Positions 22,620-33,712 of a stretch of DNA of 64,000 nucleotides are shown here, piece by piece. The notes beneath the pieces are model-generated. The model was not told where the DNA came from. It made no database searches and saw nothing but the letters and a program-made list of their open reading frames with translations. Positions within the stretch are counted from its first letter, which is position 1. Each line of letters opens with the position of its first letter. Both the position numbers and the translations under genes were made by a program. The DNA comes from Chamaecyparis obtusa (lineage: Eukaryota > Streptophyta > Pinopsida > Cupressales > Cupressaceae): contig BSBK01007744.1 of the NCBI GenBank assembly GCA_027943335.1, positions 271,501-335,500 of the forward strand, in the 5' to 3' direction.

Positions 22620-23520
22620 ATGGCCAAGACCTCTTCTTGTCTAGAACTTCTAACCCCTCATAACTATCACACATGGAAATCCCTGATGACACGACTTCTT
22701 TGGTCAAAAGGGTTGTGGTCTTGTTTAGACATAGTGCAACTAGTTTTACAGAGGCCTTTTGAGATCATGCAACATAGGAAAAAGATGGATGAGGCAATGG
22801 GGTTTATTGCTTTACATGTATCAGATAGTCTACAATTTCATCTTGATGGGTGCAATACCCCTTTAGCTATGTGGACCAAGCTTAACACCTTGTTTGGTAT
22901 AGTGAATGAGTTAAGAGCACTTCATATTGAGGCAGAGCTTACCTCTCTTATACCAGATCATTTTCCTTCCATTGAGGACTTCTTGATGAAGTTCAAGTAG
23001 TAGAGGTCTTTATTATAGGGATGTGGAAAGGCTAAGACTGACACAAAGTGTATCTACCTAATTCTGTCAAATCTTTGGGGAAATTTTTTGATTTTCTCCT
23101 CCACCTTCCACTCTACCATGGATGCATTGGGTCATAGATTCTAGATGCCCACTTTTGAGGTGTTTTGTGATCAGTTGACTAGAGAGAAAGCCAAGCTCAC
23201 ATAGTTGGATTCTTTATCTGGGACTAAGAACCAAGCTTTGGTTGCTCAGACTTCTAAGGGGACACAGAAGCAAAAGAAGAAGCCCAAAATAGATTTAGTT
23301 GGCAATGAGCATTCCTCCAACCCATCTCAGAAAACAAAGTCTAAGAAATCCACTCCTAAGGGTAAATCTTCTAAGTCTGGTGAGTCTTCCTCCAAGACTA
23401 AGAAGTTCATAGGTGAACCTCGTAGTTTTTGTGGTAAGGAAGGGCATCCAGTTTCCAGGTTTTGGAAATGTCTTGAGGCTCTAGAGGAAGCCTTGCAACA
23501 ACATAGTATTGCTTCTCCAT
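22620..23520 (+). pseudogene. Gag of I
   Basis: ATG 22620 gives MAKTSSCLELLTPHNYHTWK, a DUF4219/UBN2-type Copia Gag start. LHVSDSLQFHLDGCNTPLAMW and the STFHSTMDALG region follow. Stops lie near 22999 and in 23140-23205. The C-terminal part is Lys/Ser-rich. The knuckle reads RSFCGKEGHPVSRFWKC: the first Cys is Arg and the usual fourth ligand is Phe. K has the same Phe, so that change may be a family trait rather than decay. Confidence 0.8.
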
Positions 23521-24900
23521 AGCCTTCACCTACTCCCATAGGAAAAGGCCATGCTCTTTCTGCACGCGCATTATCTTCCACTACTATTTGGATCATTGAT
23601 TTAGGTGCTTCACACCATATGACACACACACCTAGTTTGGTTACCTCACTTGCTCAGAGTGCTACTACATAGATTGTAGTTGGTGACTCAGCACAACTTT
23701 TAGTTACAAGTTATAGTATTGTTTCCTTGGATGGTAGATCTCTACAAGATGTTATTTTGGTTCCTACCATTTCTACGAACCTCATGTCTGTCTATCAGAT
23801 TTTCCATTCTAGTTCTGGTAAGACAGTTGAGTTCTCACCACATAATGTAGTTATTAGAGACCTCCATGATCCTGATTTGGTTGTTGCTACCGAGAGTGTT
23901 GATTTAGAGTCTCACTTATACAGGTTTGATGGCTTTGAGAGCTCTGATTATATAGGTGTTTCTCTTGTTGCTCATGCAAACAATGCGAGAAATATTTGGC
24001 ATGACTATTTTGGCCATATCAACTACAAATATCTACAATAGATGAGTACACAGGAGTTAGTGATTAGGCTTCCTCAGATCTCTTGCACTGATGGTGTTTG
24101 TCAAGGTTGTGCACTTGGAAAACATCATAGAGATCCCTTTCTGACAGGTAGATCCTCACATTCTAAGGCACCATTAGATTTGATACATAGTAATATCATG
24201 TCATTTCCCACTCCTTTTTTGGGTGCTCGTTATGCGCTCACCTTTATTGATGACTTCTCCAGACACACATGGGTGTACTTCTTGAAGTAAAGTATGATGT
24301 CTTTGATTCATTTCAAGTCTTTAAGATATTTGTGGAGAAGCAGTCTGGTATTTCTGTCAGGAAAATACACACTGACAATGGGGGGAATATGTGAATTATC
24401 CTTTTCATGATTTTTGCACTGAGCAGGGTATATTGCATCAGCTGATAGTTCCCCATACTCCTCAACAGAATGGTGTTGCTGAGAGAAAGAACAAAACATT
24501 ATGGGAGATGGCCAATTGTATGATATAGTCTTGAGATATGAATCCTTCCTTTTTGGTTAGAGGTAGTGAATTGTGCCAACTACATTCAGAATCATATGCC
24601 TCATAAGGCATTACGACATTTGACTCCTGAGGAAGTTTGATCCCATGTCAAGCCTGATGTTTCTACATTTCAAGTATTTGGTAGTAAGGCTTGGGCATTT
24701 ATTCTAGATTCTTAGAGGAAATCCATGGAGAGGAGGAGCTGACCATTGATATTTGTTTGCTACTATGATGATATGAAGGTGTACAAGTTGTTTGATCTTG
24801 ATTCTAGAGAGGTCTTGTTTCGTCGAGATGTCCAGTTTGATGAGCGCTATCCTTAAATAGAGCCTCCATCACCAGCTTCTCCCTCATTTCCTAGTACTTC
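23521..24900 (+). pseudogene. Protease and integrase of I
   Basis: The protease motif reads WIIDLGASHHM, with Leu for Ser at the second residue of DSGA. The pre-integrase region has SLQDVILVPTISTNLMSVYQI and DPDLVVATESVD. Integrase shows the HHCC-type segment (WHDYFGHINY, CTDGVCQGCALGKHH) and FIDDFSRHTWVYF. After 24290 frameshifts break the frame, but HTPQQNGV-like and 'VFGSKAW'-like remnants can be followed across frames to about 24850. It would insert the DNA copy if intact. Confidence 0.8.
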
Positions 24901-25139
24901 CTCTTCTCCTCTTCAGGATTCTATATCCTCTGAGGATGATTTAGATGATGATCCACATTTCCCTCCTCCACTAGATATTCCACGAGTGCCCAAGTCGACT
25001 TGGGATACTGTCAGTGCTGCTGGTTCTTTGGTAGGAGATCCTTTGGATACCCATCGTACTCATGCTTAGCGATCTAGTACTGGTATTTTGAGTCATGCTA
25101 TTTTAGATGATCCTTAGAAGTTTTCAGAGGTGACATGAC

Positions 25140-25860
25140 ATCCTAAGTGGGATAGGGCTATGGATGAGGAGTACTCTTCTTTGATGAATAATCACACTTG
25201 GGATCTTTGTACTCTTTTGAAAGGAAGAAAGATGGTTCGATGCAAGTGGGTGTATCATACCAAGTATACTGTAGATGGTTCTATTGATTAGTATAAGGAA
25301 TGTCTTGTAGCGAAGGGCTTTTCACAGGTGGAGGGTATTGATTAATCTAAGATCTTTTCTCTTGTCGCCAAGATGAATTCTATTCGCCTGGTACTTTCTC
25401 TTGTAGCGTCACAGGGTTGGACAATGTATCATATGGATGTGAAGAGTGCATTATTGCATGGGGATCTACATGAGGAGATTTATATGGAACAACCATAGGG
25501 TTTTGTGCAAGACTCTTCTCTTGTGTGTAGACTTCGTAGGTCATTATATGGTCTCAAACAAGCCCCTTGGGCTTGGTATGAGAAGATAGACTCTTTCTTG
25601 ATAGCCTCACACTTCACCCATTGTTATGATGATCCTACAGTGTACATTCAGTGTCATGGGGATGATCTTGTGATACTTGTGTTGTATGTTTATGATCTCA
25701 TCATCATAGGTAGCTCATCTTCTATGATTCAAAGTATTCAAAGAGCATTGATAGAGCAGTTTGAGATGACAGATCTTGGACTTCTGCACTACTTTTTGGG
25801 CCTATAGGTTATTCATTATTTAGATGGCATTTCCATTCACCAAAAGAAGTATGCTCTTGA
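25140..25860 (+). pseudogene. Reverse transcriptase of I
   Basis: Copia RT blocks in order are [67 protein letters not shown], and LYVYDLIIIGSS at the active site, then LGLLHYFLGL. The catalytic YVDD reads YVYD through a single GAT-to-TAT change, which would abolish activity. Stops occur at 25291 and several other points. It is close to the RT of K. Confidence 0.85.
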
Positions 25861-26640
25861 CATGCTTGATTGCAAGCCTACTCCCACACCTTTTCAGTCA
25901 GGTGTTGTTTTGTTTACCACTTGCTCTACTCCTTTAGTGGACTCCACCTTATATAGGAAACTTGTGGGTAGTTTTTTGTACCTGATACACACTCGTCCTG
26001 ACATTTCCTTTATGGTTGGCACTGTCTCTTGATTCTCCCATGATTCTCATGAGATTCATTGGCAAGCTTCCAAATGTATTTTGAGGTACATTCGGGGCAC
26101 TACTTCATATGGCATTCACTATACATCAGGAGATCCTCACATTTTTGGTTTCATAGACGCCGATTAGGGTGGTGATATAGATGGTCAAAAGTCTACTTCT
26201 AAATTTGTTTTTTTGTCTTGGTTCTGGTCCTATCACATGGTATTGCAAGAAGCAGACTACTGTTGCATTATCATCTATAGAGGCAGAGTATCGAGCAACT
26301 GTGCTAGTTAGTCAGGAGGTTTTATAGCTTCAACAATTGATGAAAGAGTTTGGGTTTCTTCTTGATAGTCCCACTCTTCTTTGGTGTGACAATCAGAGTG
26401 TCTTTCATATTTCCCACAACCCAGTTGAGCATCAGCAGACCAAGCACATTGAGATCCATATGCATTTCATCAGGCATATGATTTAGGATGGTTCTCTTAG
26501 CTTGGAGTATGTTCCCACATCAGAGCAGGTTGTTGACATCTTCACTAAGCCTTTTGCATCCACGCAGTATCTTCAACTATGTTCTATGCTTGGGGTGAAG
26601 GAATTTGTCCTTGGAGGGTCTCATTGAGGCCTACCTTCCT
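25861..26640 (+). pseudogene. RNase H end of the I polyprotein
   Basis: Visible parts are YIRGTTSYGIHYTSGDPHI, then a frameshift near the poly-T at about 26211, then EYRATV, LLWCDNQSVFHISHNP, EHQQTKHIEIHMHFIRH and VVDIFTKPFASTQYLQL, ending in LGVKEFVL. This is the standard Copia RNase H. The DADW-equivalent is decayed. Confidence 0.8.
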
Positions 26641-26642
26641 TT

Positions 26643-26855
26643 CTTTTTTTCTACTTTCCGCATCTTTCTATCTCTTTTTGGAGGAGGGTTTTTCCCATGT
26701 GGTTTTCCCTATTTCTTTGTTTCATAGAGATTTGGTTGTGATTGGGTACCTCAATAGGCCATGTTGCCGGGACCCAAATTTGCATTCAACATTGTGGTTT
26801 CTTTGCTTCTTTCTTGCATTGTTTGTAGTTGCATTGTTGCTCATCTTAAGGGGGG
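26643..26855 (+). other. 3' untranslated end and polypurine tract of I
   Basis: CTTAAGGGGGG at 26845-26855 touches the 3' LTR. The preceding 200 bases (bounded by the end of RNase H) share a 'ggaggagggtttttcccatg' block with the same region of K, E and F, a shared 3' non-coding feature of these Copia elements. Confidence 0.8.
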
Positions 26856-27187
26856 TGTTAGAGTAAAGAATTAATTTAATTACATTGATTAAATTAACTT
26901 TTCTACCTCTTAAGATTTCACTTTATGCACTTGCATTAGTCATTTAATAATTAAATCTAATTATTAAATACCTATTTACCTATTAGGGTTTTTCATTAGG
27001 TTTTTTGATCTCCTTCTATAAGGATTGATCCATTGTATATTTGCATTATTCTTTTGGCTGATAATAATAAACTTTCATATTGTCAGAGCAAAACCCTTGT
27101 TTGTTTCCTACAGATTTCTTCCTTGTGACAGATTTTTGCAAGTAGGTTTCTTGGGCTTAATAGATTTGTTTTTCATCAAATCTTTTA
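26856..27187 (+). repeat. 3' LTR of I
   Basis: It starts TGTTAGAGTAAAG and ends ATCTTTTA, where the 5' copy has ATCTTTCA. Confidence 0.9.
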
Positions 27188-27192
27188 GAAAA

Positions 27193-29155
27193 TTCATGGT
27201 GTCACCCAAGAAGACATAAACAAAGCAAGGGAAGCCAAGATTTCTATGCAACTTGAGAGCGCATCCTCATCTACAGAAATCAAAATAGAAAAGACTGATG
27301 ATCCGAAGGAGAAGAAGAAAAAGATAAGAGAATGCACCTTTGCACGTTCTATCACAGTTGATCTAGAGTCCACTCCACCTCTTGAGCCAAGCAAGGTATC
27401 TAAAAGGAAGAAACAGATCAACACAAGCCACCCATCCTCAAGGACAACCAGAAGTAAAGGAAATAACACTCAAGCACCTCCTGAGGTAGGATTCAAACCA
27501 AATTTATAAGTCTTGAGAACTAGAGTTATTGATGAAGGAAGGATAGATCAGATTGCAAAATTCTATGACAAGTATCATGAGATTGATAAATCATAAATTC
27601 ATTATATGATTATCAAACATATGATTAAGTTTAAAAAGTTAGTTTTGGAACTTAAGATAGTCATCCCTGATAAAGTATGGAATATACTTGACTCTCTGAA
27701 AAGACAAGCTATAGAGCTTGAAATGAGAATTAGAGAAAAGAATTTGGATGAAAACCTCCCTGTTTGTTGTCTGGAAGAGAAGATATTACTGTTAGATTTG
27801 GTTAAGCCTCATCTAAGAACTAAAATCATAACTTTGCACATAATGAACAAATATTATGAGTTGGTTGCGAAGGAGATAGAGAAAGCATTTGAGAAAGTAT
27901 TTTTGGATAGACACATGTACCCTCCTATTGTGCCTACAACCCAAGTTTCATCTGAGTAAGAAAAAGAATCAAAGATCCCTAATGCACTTTTTATAGGTCC
28001 ACAGGATTCTGTGCCCAAGGTTGAAGCTAAGGATGAAAGCATTGTGATTGATGATGTTGAAATCACCATAGTAGCTACAGAAAATGAACTGGATAAGTTT
28101 GAAGAAACTTTTGTCAGTACAAAAGAAGCTGAGATCCTATGTGGTGAAGAAAAACCTTTGCAACAAGAAGTCCTAATTGAAGATTTAACAGGACAAGAAG
28201 AAGAGAAGGAAGATGAACCTAAAGAAGAACCCTTAGTTGAGATCCCAATAAAGGTAAAGAGTGAAATTATGGATGTAAATCAAAATGCAAACATATTTTC
28301 TACTCCTAAGTCCTAAATATCATTCTTGTCAAGTTTGACTCCTGATACAATGAGTTTAGATTCATGGGGAGAAGGGGATCTAATAAAGATAAGTGTGATG
28401 GCTATGGAGAAAGCCAAAGAAAAACAAGTAATGAGGAACCCTTTATTTGTGGAATCAGTTAGTATACTGAATAAATTATTGCCCGAGGATAAGAAATTAA
28501 TCATTGTTCACTTAGTGGATGATGTTAGCAACATTTGTTGAAGATTCAAAGAGAACTTCTCTAGTCTAGAAGACTCAGTGACTAAAATTGCTGAAGAGAA
28601 TTACAACAAGAAAAGGTTGAATGAATTAATAAGAAATTTCTCACTTGACCTTAATTCTCTAAAGATTGGTCAAGCAATGCTAAAAGATTTAATAGCTAAA
28701 GGAAGAAAGGTGGTAGTTGACTGCATGAACAAGGATAAACTCACTTCAGACCACTTAAGAAGATTCAGGAAGCAGAATCTCTAATCGCAGAAGTAAGAAA
28801 ATTAGTTGAAGATCCCTCTCAAGACATAAACATGTGCAATAATGTTTATCAAGGACACATAGACAAAATAGAGAAGGCAAAAAAATAGATTGTAAAGATA
28901 AGGGCTAGACAAGCACAACTAAGAAATGCACTAGCACCCTCACTAGATGTACTGAATCAGAACATCAGGCAGATAGATGCTACAATAGTAATATATGATC
29001 AAGGTCCCTACATGGATATAGAAAAGATGGAGAAGCTCACATATGGATTATGCACCCATCTTCAGACAGTTGATGCACTCAAGGTATTTTGGTAGCAAGA
29101 AATCAAAAACCTTCAGATTGCATATCCTGATGTATATACTGTGTAAACATTTAGA
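27193..29155 (+). pseudogene. ORF2 of B, central and C-terminal part
   Basis: It resumes ORF2 in the same phase as 20707-21898 after I is removed and keeps that phase to 28784, giving 928 codons in all. The order is a basic Ser/Thr/Lys-rich stretch (RSITVDLESTPPLEPSK), then a helical region (IDQIAKFYDKYHEIDKS, FKKLVLELKIVIPDKVWNIL). Next is a strongly acidic linker (EEEKEDEPKEEPLVE near 28195-28245) and coiled-coil segments. A frameshift near 28750 continues the coil (EAESLIAEVRKLVEDPSQD) to TAA about 29145. Roughly five stops interrupt it. No known domain was recognised; the composition recalls structural or scaffold proteins. ORF2 of A is its relative. Confidence 0.7.
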
Positions 29156-29335
29156 GTTTCAATTTTTTGGCACCTTTGTCATTAATGTCAAAGGGGGAGT
29201 AGTATATATGGTATAAGGGAGATAGAATAGTATATGATGTATAGTAAGATTATATGATAGCAAGTTAAAGCATAAAGATATAGTTTAGCAACTTTACCAT
29301 ATTCCTTTGTTGCCATTAGTAACAAAGGGGGAGAT
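29156..29335 (+). other. Reiterated polypurine tracts of B
   Basis: CAAAGGGGGAG occurs at about 29190-29200 after 'cacctttgtcattaatgt', and again as CAAAGGGGGAGAT at 29323-29335, touching the 3' LTR. Multiple copies of this tract are a Sirevirus hallmark. Confidence 0.8.
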
Positions 29336-30435
29336 TGTTAGCAAGTTGACTAAGTCACTAAAATTATATGAATAGTTTTGTGTTGTCATTATGTCAACAA
29401 AGTCATATGAAGTATTGATAGTCAGTGCACAAACTTTGAAGATCATAATTTGGCTAAGTATGGAAGATAGTGCAGACAATGAAGCTCCTGATGATCAGAG
29501 CATCGACACACATGTGTATGATCGAGTTTTGGTATGTGCCCTTGGATATAAGATTTTGAGTATGTTATTATGCTAAGTCTAAGAATGCATGATCAGATAT
29601 GATAGTATCGAGAAGTTACAGCGAGTCTAAGTGGCATTGGAAGTTAAGCGACAAAACAAAATAGAGCATGCAGTGAACAAGAAGGTTTTTGTTTAGCGTG
29701 TATCATTTTGTTTTGTAAAGGATATAACCCTATTAGAATAGTGATGTAAACATGTTAATATCATTATATGTAAACACACTTGAGCCAATTAATTTGGAAG
29801 CATTGTATGTGTTAGGTTTTAGGCCGACACAGTATTTAGTTTTGGTTGCGCCCATTCAACATTTATATATATGACATGAACTTTTATATTTAAGCATGAG
29901 ATAGAGAATGGAAGATATATAGAAGAGAAGAAGTATGTGAGTTCAGTCAATATGAGATAAAGCTCTAAAAGAAGTTAGAGCATTAGCACATAAAAGGAAC
30001 TAATCGGACAATAGTGTCAAAGCAGTAGTTCACCATTCCAGATATAGTGTGTTTTTGATAACCAAGAAGTTATAGCCTTCTTCATTGGGAAGTGAGCTAT
30101 GGAAATGATCCATCCACCCCTAATAGGGTTTTGTTCTTCTAGACTCCTAACAGAGTCATTTTACTCAACATTGTAAAGACTGCTCCTAATAGGGCAAAGG
30201 AACTCTAACAAGTTCATATGACTAGTGCAATTATTTGTGGGTGCTAATTCCCACCAGGGTTTTCCTCTGGCCAAGGTTTACCCATAAACATATCTTGTGT
30301 TATGTGTTATGGTTGATTGATTTATTTTCTTTACTATTCATTTCAGTACTTAAGTTATTGGGCTAAGTTTCAAGAAGCAGAAAAACATTAATTGTAGAAC
30401 ACTGATTCACCCCCCCAGTGTTCCCATTCTTAACA
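29336..30435 (+). repeat. 3' LTR of B (1,100 bp)
   Basis: It starts TGTTAGCAAGTTGAC and ends CCATTCTTAACA. It contains a TATATATA-rich stretch near 29865 (upstream of a possible transcription start) and the terminal TGATTCACCCCCCC at about 30404-30418. Confidence 0.9.
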
Positions 30436-30605
30436 ACATCATCATATTTCCCTTTCAAAGTGTCTCTTTCTTCAGTAAGAATATCAATCTATTCAAGACC
30501 TTCTTCAAGAGTCTTCTACAATTGATCCATATCCATAGAGATCTTACTCAAGCTATTAGGCTTTCTTTGAATAACTTTGTTATGGGTAACTAAGCTCTAA
30601 TACCA
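30436..30605 (-). pseudogene. Gag start and primer-binding site of C
   Basis: On the minus strand the primer site TGGTATTAGAGC (30594-30605) is followed by a Glu/Lys-rich coiled-coil-like reading of about 50 codons (LNRLTEERDTLKGKYDDV-type spacing, with stops). This resembles the ORF1 start of A and B. The rest of C's interior is gone. It is too short to tell whether C carried pol. Confidence 0.6.
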
Positions 30606-30607
30606 AT

Positions 30608-31721
30608 TGTTAGAAATAGGGAATACTAAGAGGGGGGGGGGGGGGGGGGTGAATCATTATTTCACAAACTTTTACTTTTTCCCAATTATGGATATAACAA
30701 ATTAACTCGAATCTTGCATAACAAAGTAAACTAAATAACAAGCATAGCAATAAACTAAATGAACTCATAACACCATGTTTGTTCTTGAGGAAACCTTGGC
30801 CAAGGGAAAAACCTAGTAGGGATGATACCCACATCTAATCCACTAATAAAAAATATCCGGTTAAGGATGTTGACCCTATTAGGAGTCTATTACATACATA
30901 TAGTGTCTCTATCCTGATTAAAGGACTCTAGGCCTTTTTAGAAGCCTCAACCCTGTTAGGAGTTTCTATTACAAAATAGAAAGTTTTCAAGATGAGATCA
31001 CTACCCAAACATGTAATATACAATGATATCTAAATACAAAGGTAAAGTACATAACCTTTTACTGTTGCCGAATAGATTTCCTATTATGATTTAGCTTTTT
31101 AGGCTCTTCATTTTCATATACAAAGTTTGCTTGCTTTCCTTCTTACAATATACAACTTCACATTACTTACAATCATAACATTACAATATTTCAACTTCGC
31201 ATTACATGCTTCTTACATATATACTAGTTATTATAATTAATAACTTCTAGTCAGCTTACAAAACATAGACTCTTTCCAAAATACAAAACTAATTCATGCT
31301 GCCTAAGGGTTAACATCTAGGATGTCATCCCTTATATGGTTAAGTCATTATTTTGATAAACAAAATAATCCCTCAGCTTAATATTTACATTCTATCTTCT
31401 TGCTTTGTTCAGGTCAACTTCAACACTATCTTTGTAATTCTTTAATATCTTCTTCCATACATGTCGTACAGACTTGCACTCTCACACGTGGCTTTGATAT
31501 ACATAGAATTATCCATGTTCAAGTGTGCATGCACTAAACCTACTTATGTGAACATCACTAACCAAAATTGCCTTCGATTAGGCTACAAAACACTGCTGTA
31601 CTTAGATAATTTTCACTTGCGCTCGTACAAAACTGTTTCCTTCTATTATGTGATCAACATGCTGATTATATGTTTCCATAATGACAACAATCTCATATCC
31701 TACTAAGCCAAATTGCCAACA
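30608..31721 (-). repeat. 5' LTR of C (1,114 bp)
   Basis: Plus-strand edges are TGTTAGAAATAGG and AATTGCCAACA. An 18-base G run (30632-30649) sits next to gtgaatca, the reversed Sirevirus-type LTR end. It is intact, unlike the other LTR. Confidence 0.9.
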
Positions 31722-33490
31722 TTCTATAAGAAAATTGATGAAATATGGAAGTATGCATTAACATCTAAAAAAAATGAGGGAAAGATCCCTAGCAATAATT
31801 GTACCTAATTTGTCATCACCCAAGATCAAGGAAGCATTGAAAAACACTCTAACAAATTCCTTGTCAAAGAAAGATATTTAAGGATCATGGTTGGAGAGCT
31901 GGAAGAAGTACATAAAGAAACTAATGAAAAATGGAGAGAAATCTTCTTTCCAAACCAATCAACTGAGATTGAGGTACAACAAGGTAAGATTGATCCTATT
32001 GATTTAACACAAGAAAAAGATGAGTTAATAATTAAAGATATCATGGATAAAGACCCCACTGAATAAATTAGACATGATGATGTCATGAACACTAAGGAAA
32101 AGGACACTGAATACATGGAAAATAATGATATTTCTTCAACAAATTTGATGGATGAGAACACAATTTTATAATAAGTAAATGATTATTCTACGATTCATGA
32201 AGTCATTTATGAAGTTGCTAAAGATATTCCTATAGATACTGAGGATAAGACTACCAAATAGGGGAAGGAGACAAAACAAAAAGTAACTGAAGAACCTAAG
32301 GAAACCAAGTCAAATAAAGATCAGAATACCGAGAAGGTTACCTCTAACAAGACTAAAGGACAACAACAAAAAGAAGAAGAAGAAAAAAGAGAGAGAAAGA
32401 GAAGAAAGAGGAAAAACAAGAAGAAAGAAAAGAGGAGAAACCAGAAGAAGAGAAGGAAGAGATGAAAGAAGAAAAGAAAGAAGATAAAAGAGAAGAAAGA
32501 ATAGAAGAAACTACAACTGCTACTACATTTGATGCAATGAAGGCATCACGTTCCCCTAAATTTTCTACTAGTGAAAGCATTATGGTTGAGAAGAAAAAGA
32601 CAAAGAATAGAAAACTTGAGAAAACTAAAGTTGACTTGAGCCAACCAATAATAATACCTAAGGTAGACATCTCTTCACTTAGTCCAAAAGAATTATTTGA
32701 CTTTGGAGATCTACTGAAGATGAAAGAAGCCCAAGATAAAATGATGGAAAAGAAACAAAAGACTGATGTACTAGAAAGTGTAAAGCATATACTGCAGGAA
32801 ACTCTTCCTTATGCACATGTCAATGAGAAGGGTAGTTTACTTAGTCAACTAGAAAAATTGGTCAAGCAAGTTAAAGAACCTAGTAAATAAACCACTGAGT
32901 ACCTAATGAAAGTTCATGAGAAGAAAATGGAATATAAAATAATTGAAGATATACTGAAGAATGTTGCATTGGACAAGATATCACTCTATAAGTTAATCAC
33001 AGATTTGGAAAAATAATTGTATGATATTCTTTCATTGTTTCCTAAAATTTATTTAATATCAAATTTCACTGAGGAGATTAGAAAGAAGGATGATTTTTTT
33101 GAGAAACAGATGACTGAGTAGTTGATGCATGTTTCGACCAAGCTTGGATCGCTTCAAGTTTACTACTCAAGGTTGAAACATTTGATGGGAATGTAACATG
33201 AACTTAGAAGAGAAGAGAGTAAGATAAGAATGTAACTTCTTGAGCTACAAGAACTTTTGATTCCCCAAGTTGAATCATTGCAAACACATTTACACAAGGC
33301 AAAGGAATTAGTTAATACCATCAATATTAGTGCAATGATATCATTATTGGATTAGCAACATATATTGGTGAATAAATTATTGTACTACAAACATTGAAGG
33401 AATCATGGGAGACATCACTAGATGATGCAAAGAAGAGGTATAAACATATTTTTGATAAGATCCTACCACTTGATCAAAGTAAGTAATATT
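31722..33490 (+). pseudogene. ORF2 of A, C-terminal part
   Basis: After C it opens with FYKKIDEIWKYAL in the phase expected from 8405-8664. It includes a Lys/Glu-rich region encoded by an almost pure purine tract (32366-32515), then SKPSFSTSESIMVEKKK-type sequence, PKVDISSLSPKELFDFGDLL, KQTDVLESVKHILQETL and further coiled coil (TEEIRKKDDFFEKQM, LLELQELLIPQVESLQTHL) to about 33330. Many stops and at least two frameshifts are present. Layout parallels ORF2 of B: acidic or charged linker, then coils, then the 3' polypurine tracts. Confidence 0.65.
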
Positions 33491-33712
33491 GTTTTTTGGC
33501 ATATTTGTCAAAAAAGGGGGATAAATATATATATGAATAGGCATTATTGTAGAGTATAGGAAGTATTGTCACATGGGGAGTTATAGAGAGTTATGGAGAT
33601 ATAAACAATATTTTACATGGTCATAATTTTGAACAAATTTTGAATAAGGACAAAATTTTGTATGACTTTGAAGTTTTTAACAAAGATGACAAACTAATGC
33701 CAAAGGGGGAGA
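33491..33712 (+). other. Reiterated polypurine tracts of A
   Basis: TCAAAAAAGGGGGAT lies at about 33508-33522 and CCAAAGGGGGAGAT at 33700-33713 against the LTR. The text around both ('tttggcatatttgtc', 'gacaaactaatgcc') parallels that in B. Confidence 0.8.

Larger units (their letters stand above)
21899..27187 (+). mobile_element. Element I: Ty1/Copia retrotransposon inside ORF2 of B
   Basis: Two 332-bp LTRs (21899-22230 and 26856-27187) are flanked by AAAAA (21894-21898) and GAAAA (27188-27192), a 5-bp duplication with one difference. Order is gag, protease, integrase, reverse transcriptase, RNase H, the Copia order. Removing 5,289 plus 5 bases rejoins ORF2 of B in frame. By eye about 11 of 332 LTR positions differ. 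Many stops make it inactive. Its proteins are close to those of K, but its LTR is different. Confidence 0.9.
18334..30435 (+). mobile_element. Element B: second non-autonomous Sirevirus-like element, related to A
   Basis: It has a truncated 5' LTR, primer site, ORF1 with four zinc knuckles, a spacer, giant ORF2 split by Copia I, two polypurine tracts and a full 3' LTR of 1,100 bp. It entered the gag of C: C sequence resumes at 30436. The left end is lost in a deletion, so no duplication can be checked. Without I and with a full LTR it would be about 7.1 kb. Proteins and layout match A, but the LTR sequences differ, so the two are separate families of one lineage. Confidence 0.8.
8665..31721 (-). 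mobile_element. Element C: Sirevirus-like LTR retrotransposon, mostly deleted, inserted in ORF2 of A
   Basis: Its right-hand 5' LTR (30608-31721) and left-hand 3' LTR (8665-9360 plus 18146-18333) share sequence. The element is flanked by near-identical duplications, CTCTA (8660-8664) and TTCTA (31722-31726). Removing all 23,057 bases plus 5 restores the ORF2 frame of A. Of the internal region only the primer site and about 160 bases of gag remain (30436-30605). The rest was lost where the 3' LTR fragment abuts a truncated 5' LTR of B near 18333. D sits in the 3' LTR and B in the gag. Confidence 0.8.

Noticed and set aside
23327..23629. Minus-strand 100-codon ORF
   Set aside because: Antisense to the Gag of I, whose frame has clear homologues; no motif on this strand.
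28011..28316. Acidic ORF considered as a separate small gene
   Set aside because: It is in phase with the blocks before and after it and is part of ORF2 of B.
32353..32670. Minus-strand ORF rich in Ser and Phe with apparent membrane character
   Set aside because: It is the antisense of the purine-rich Lys/Glu coding stretch, so hydrophobicity is a by-product.
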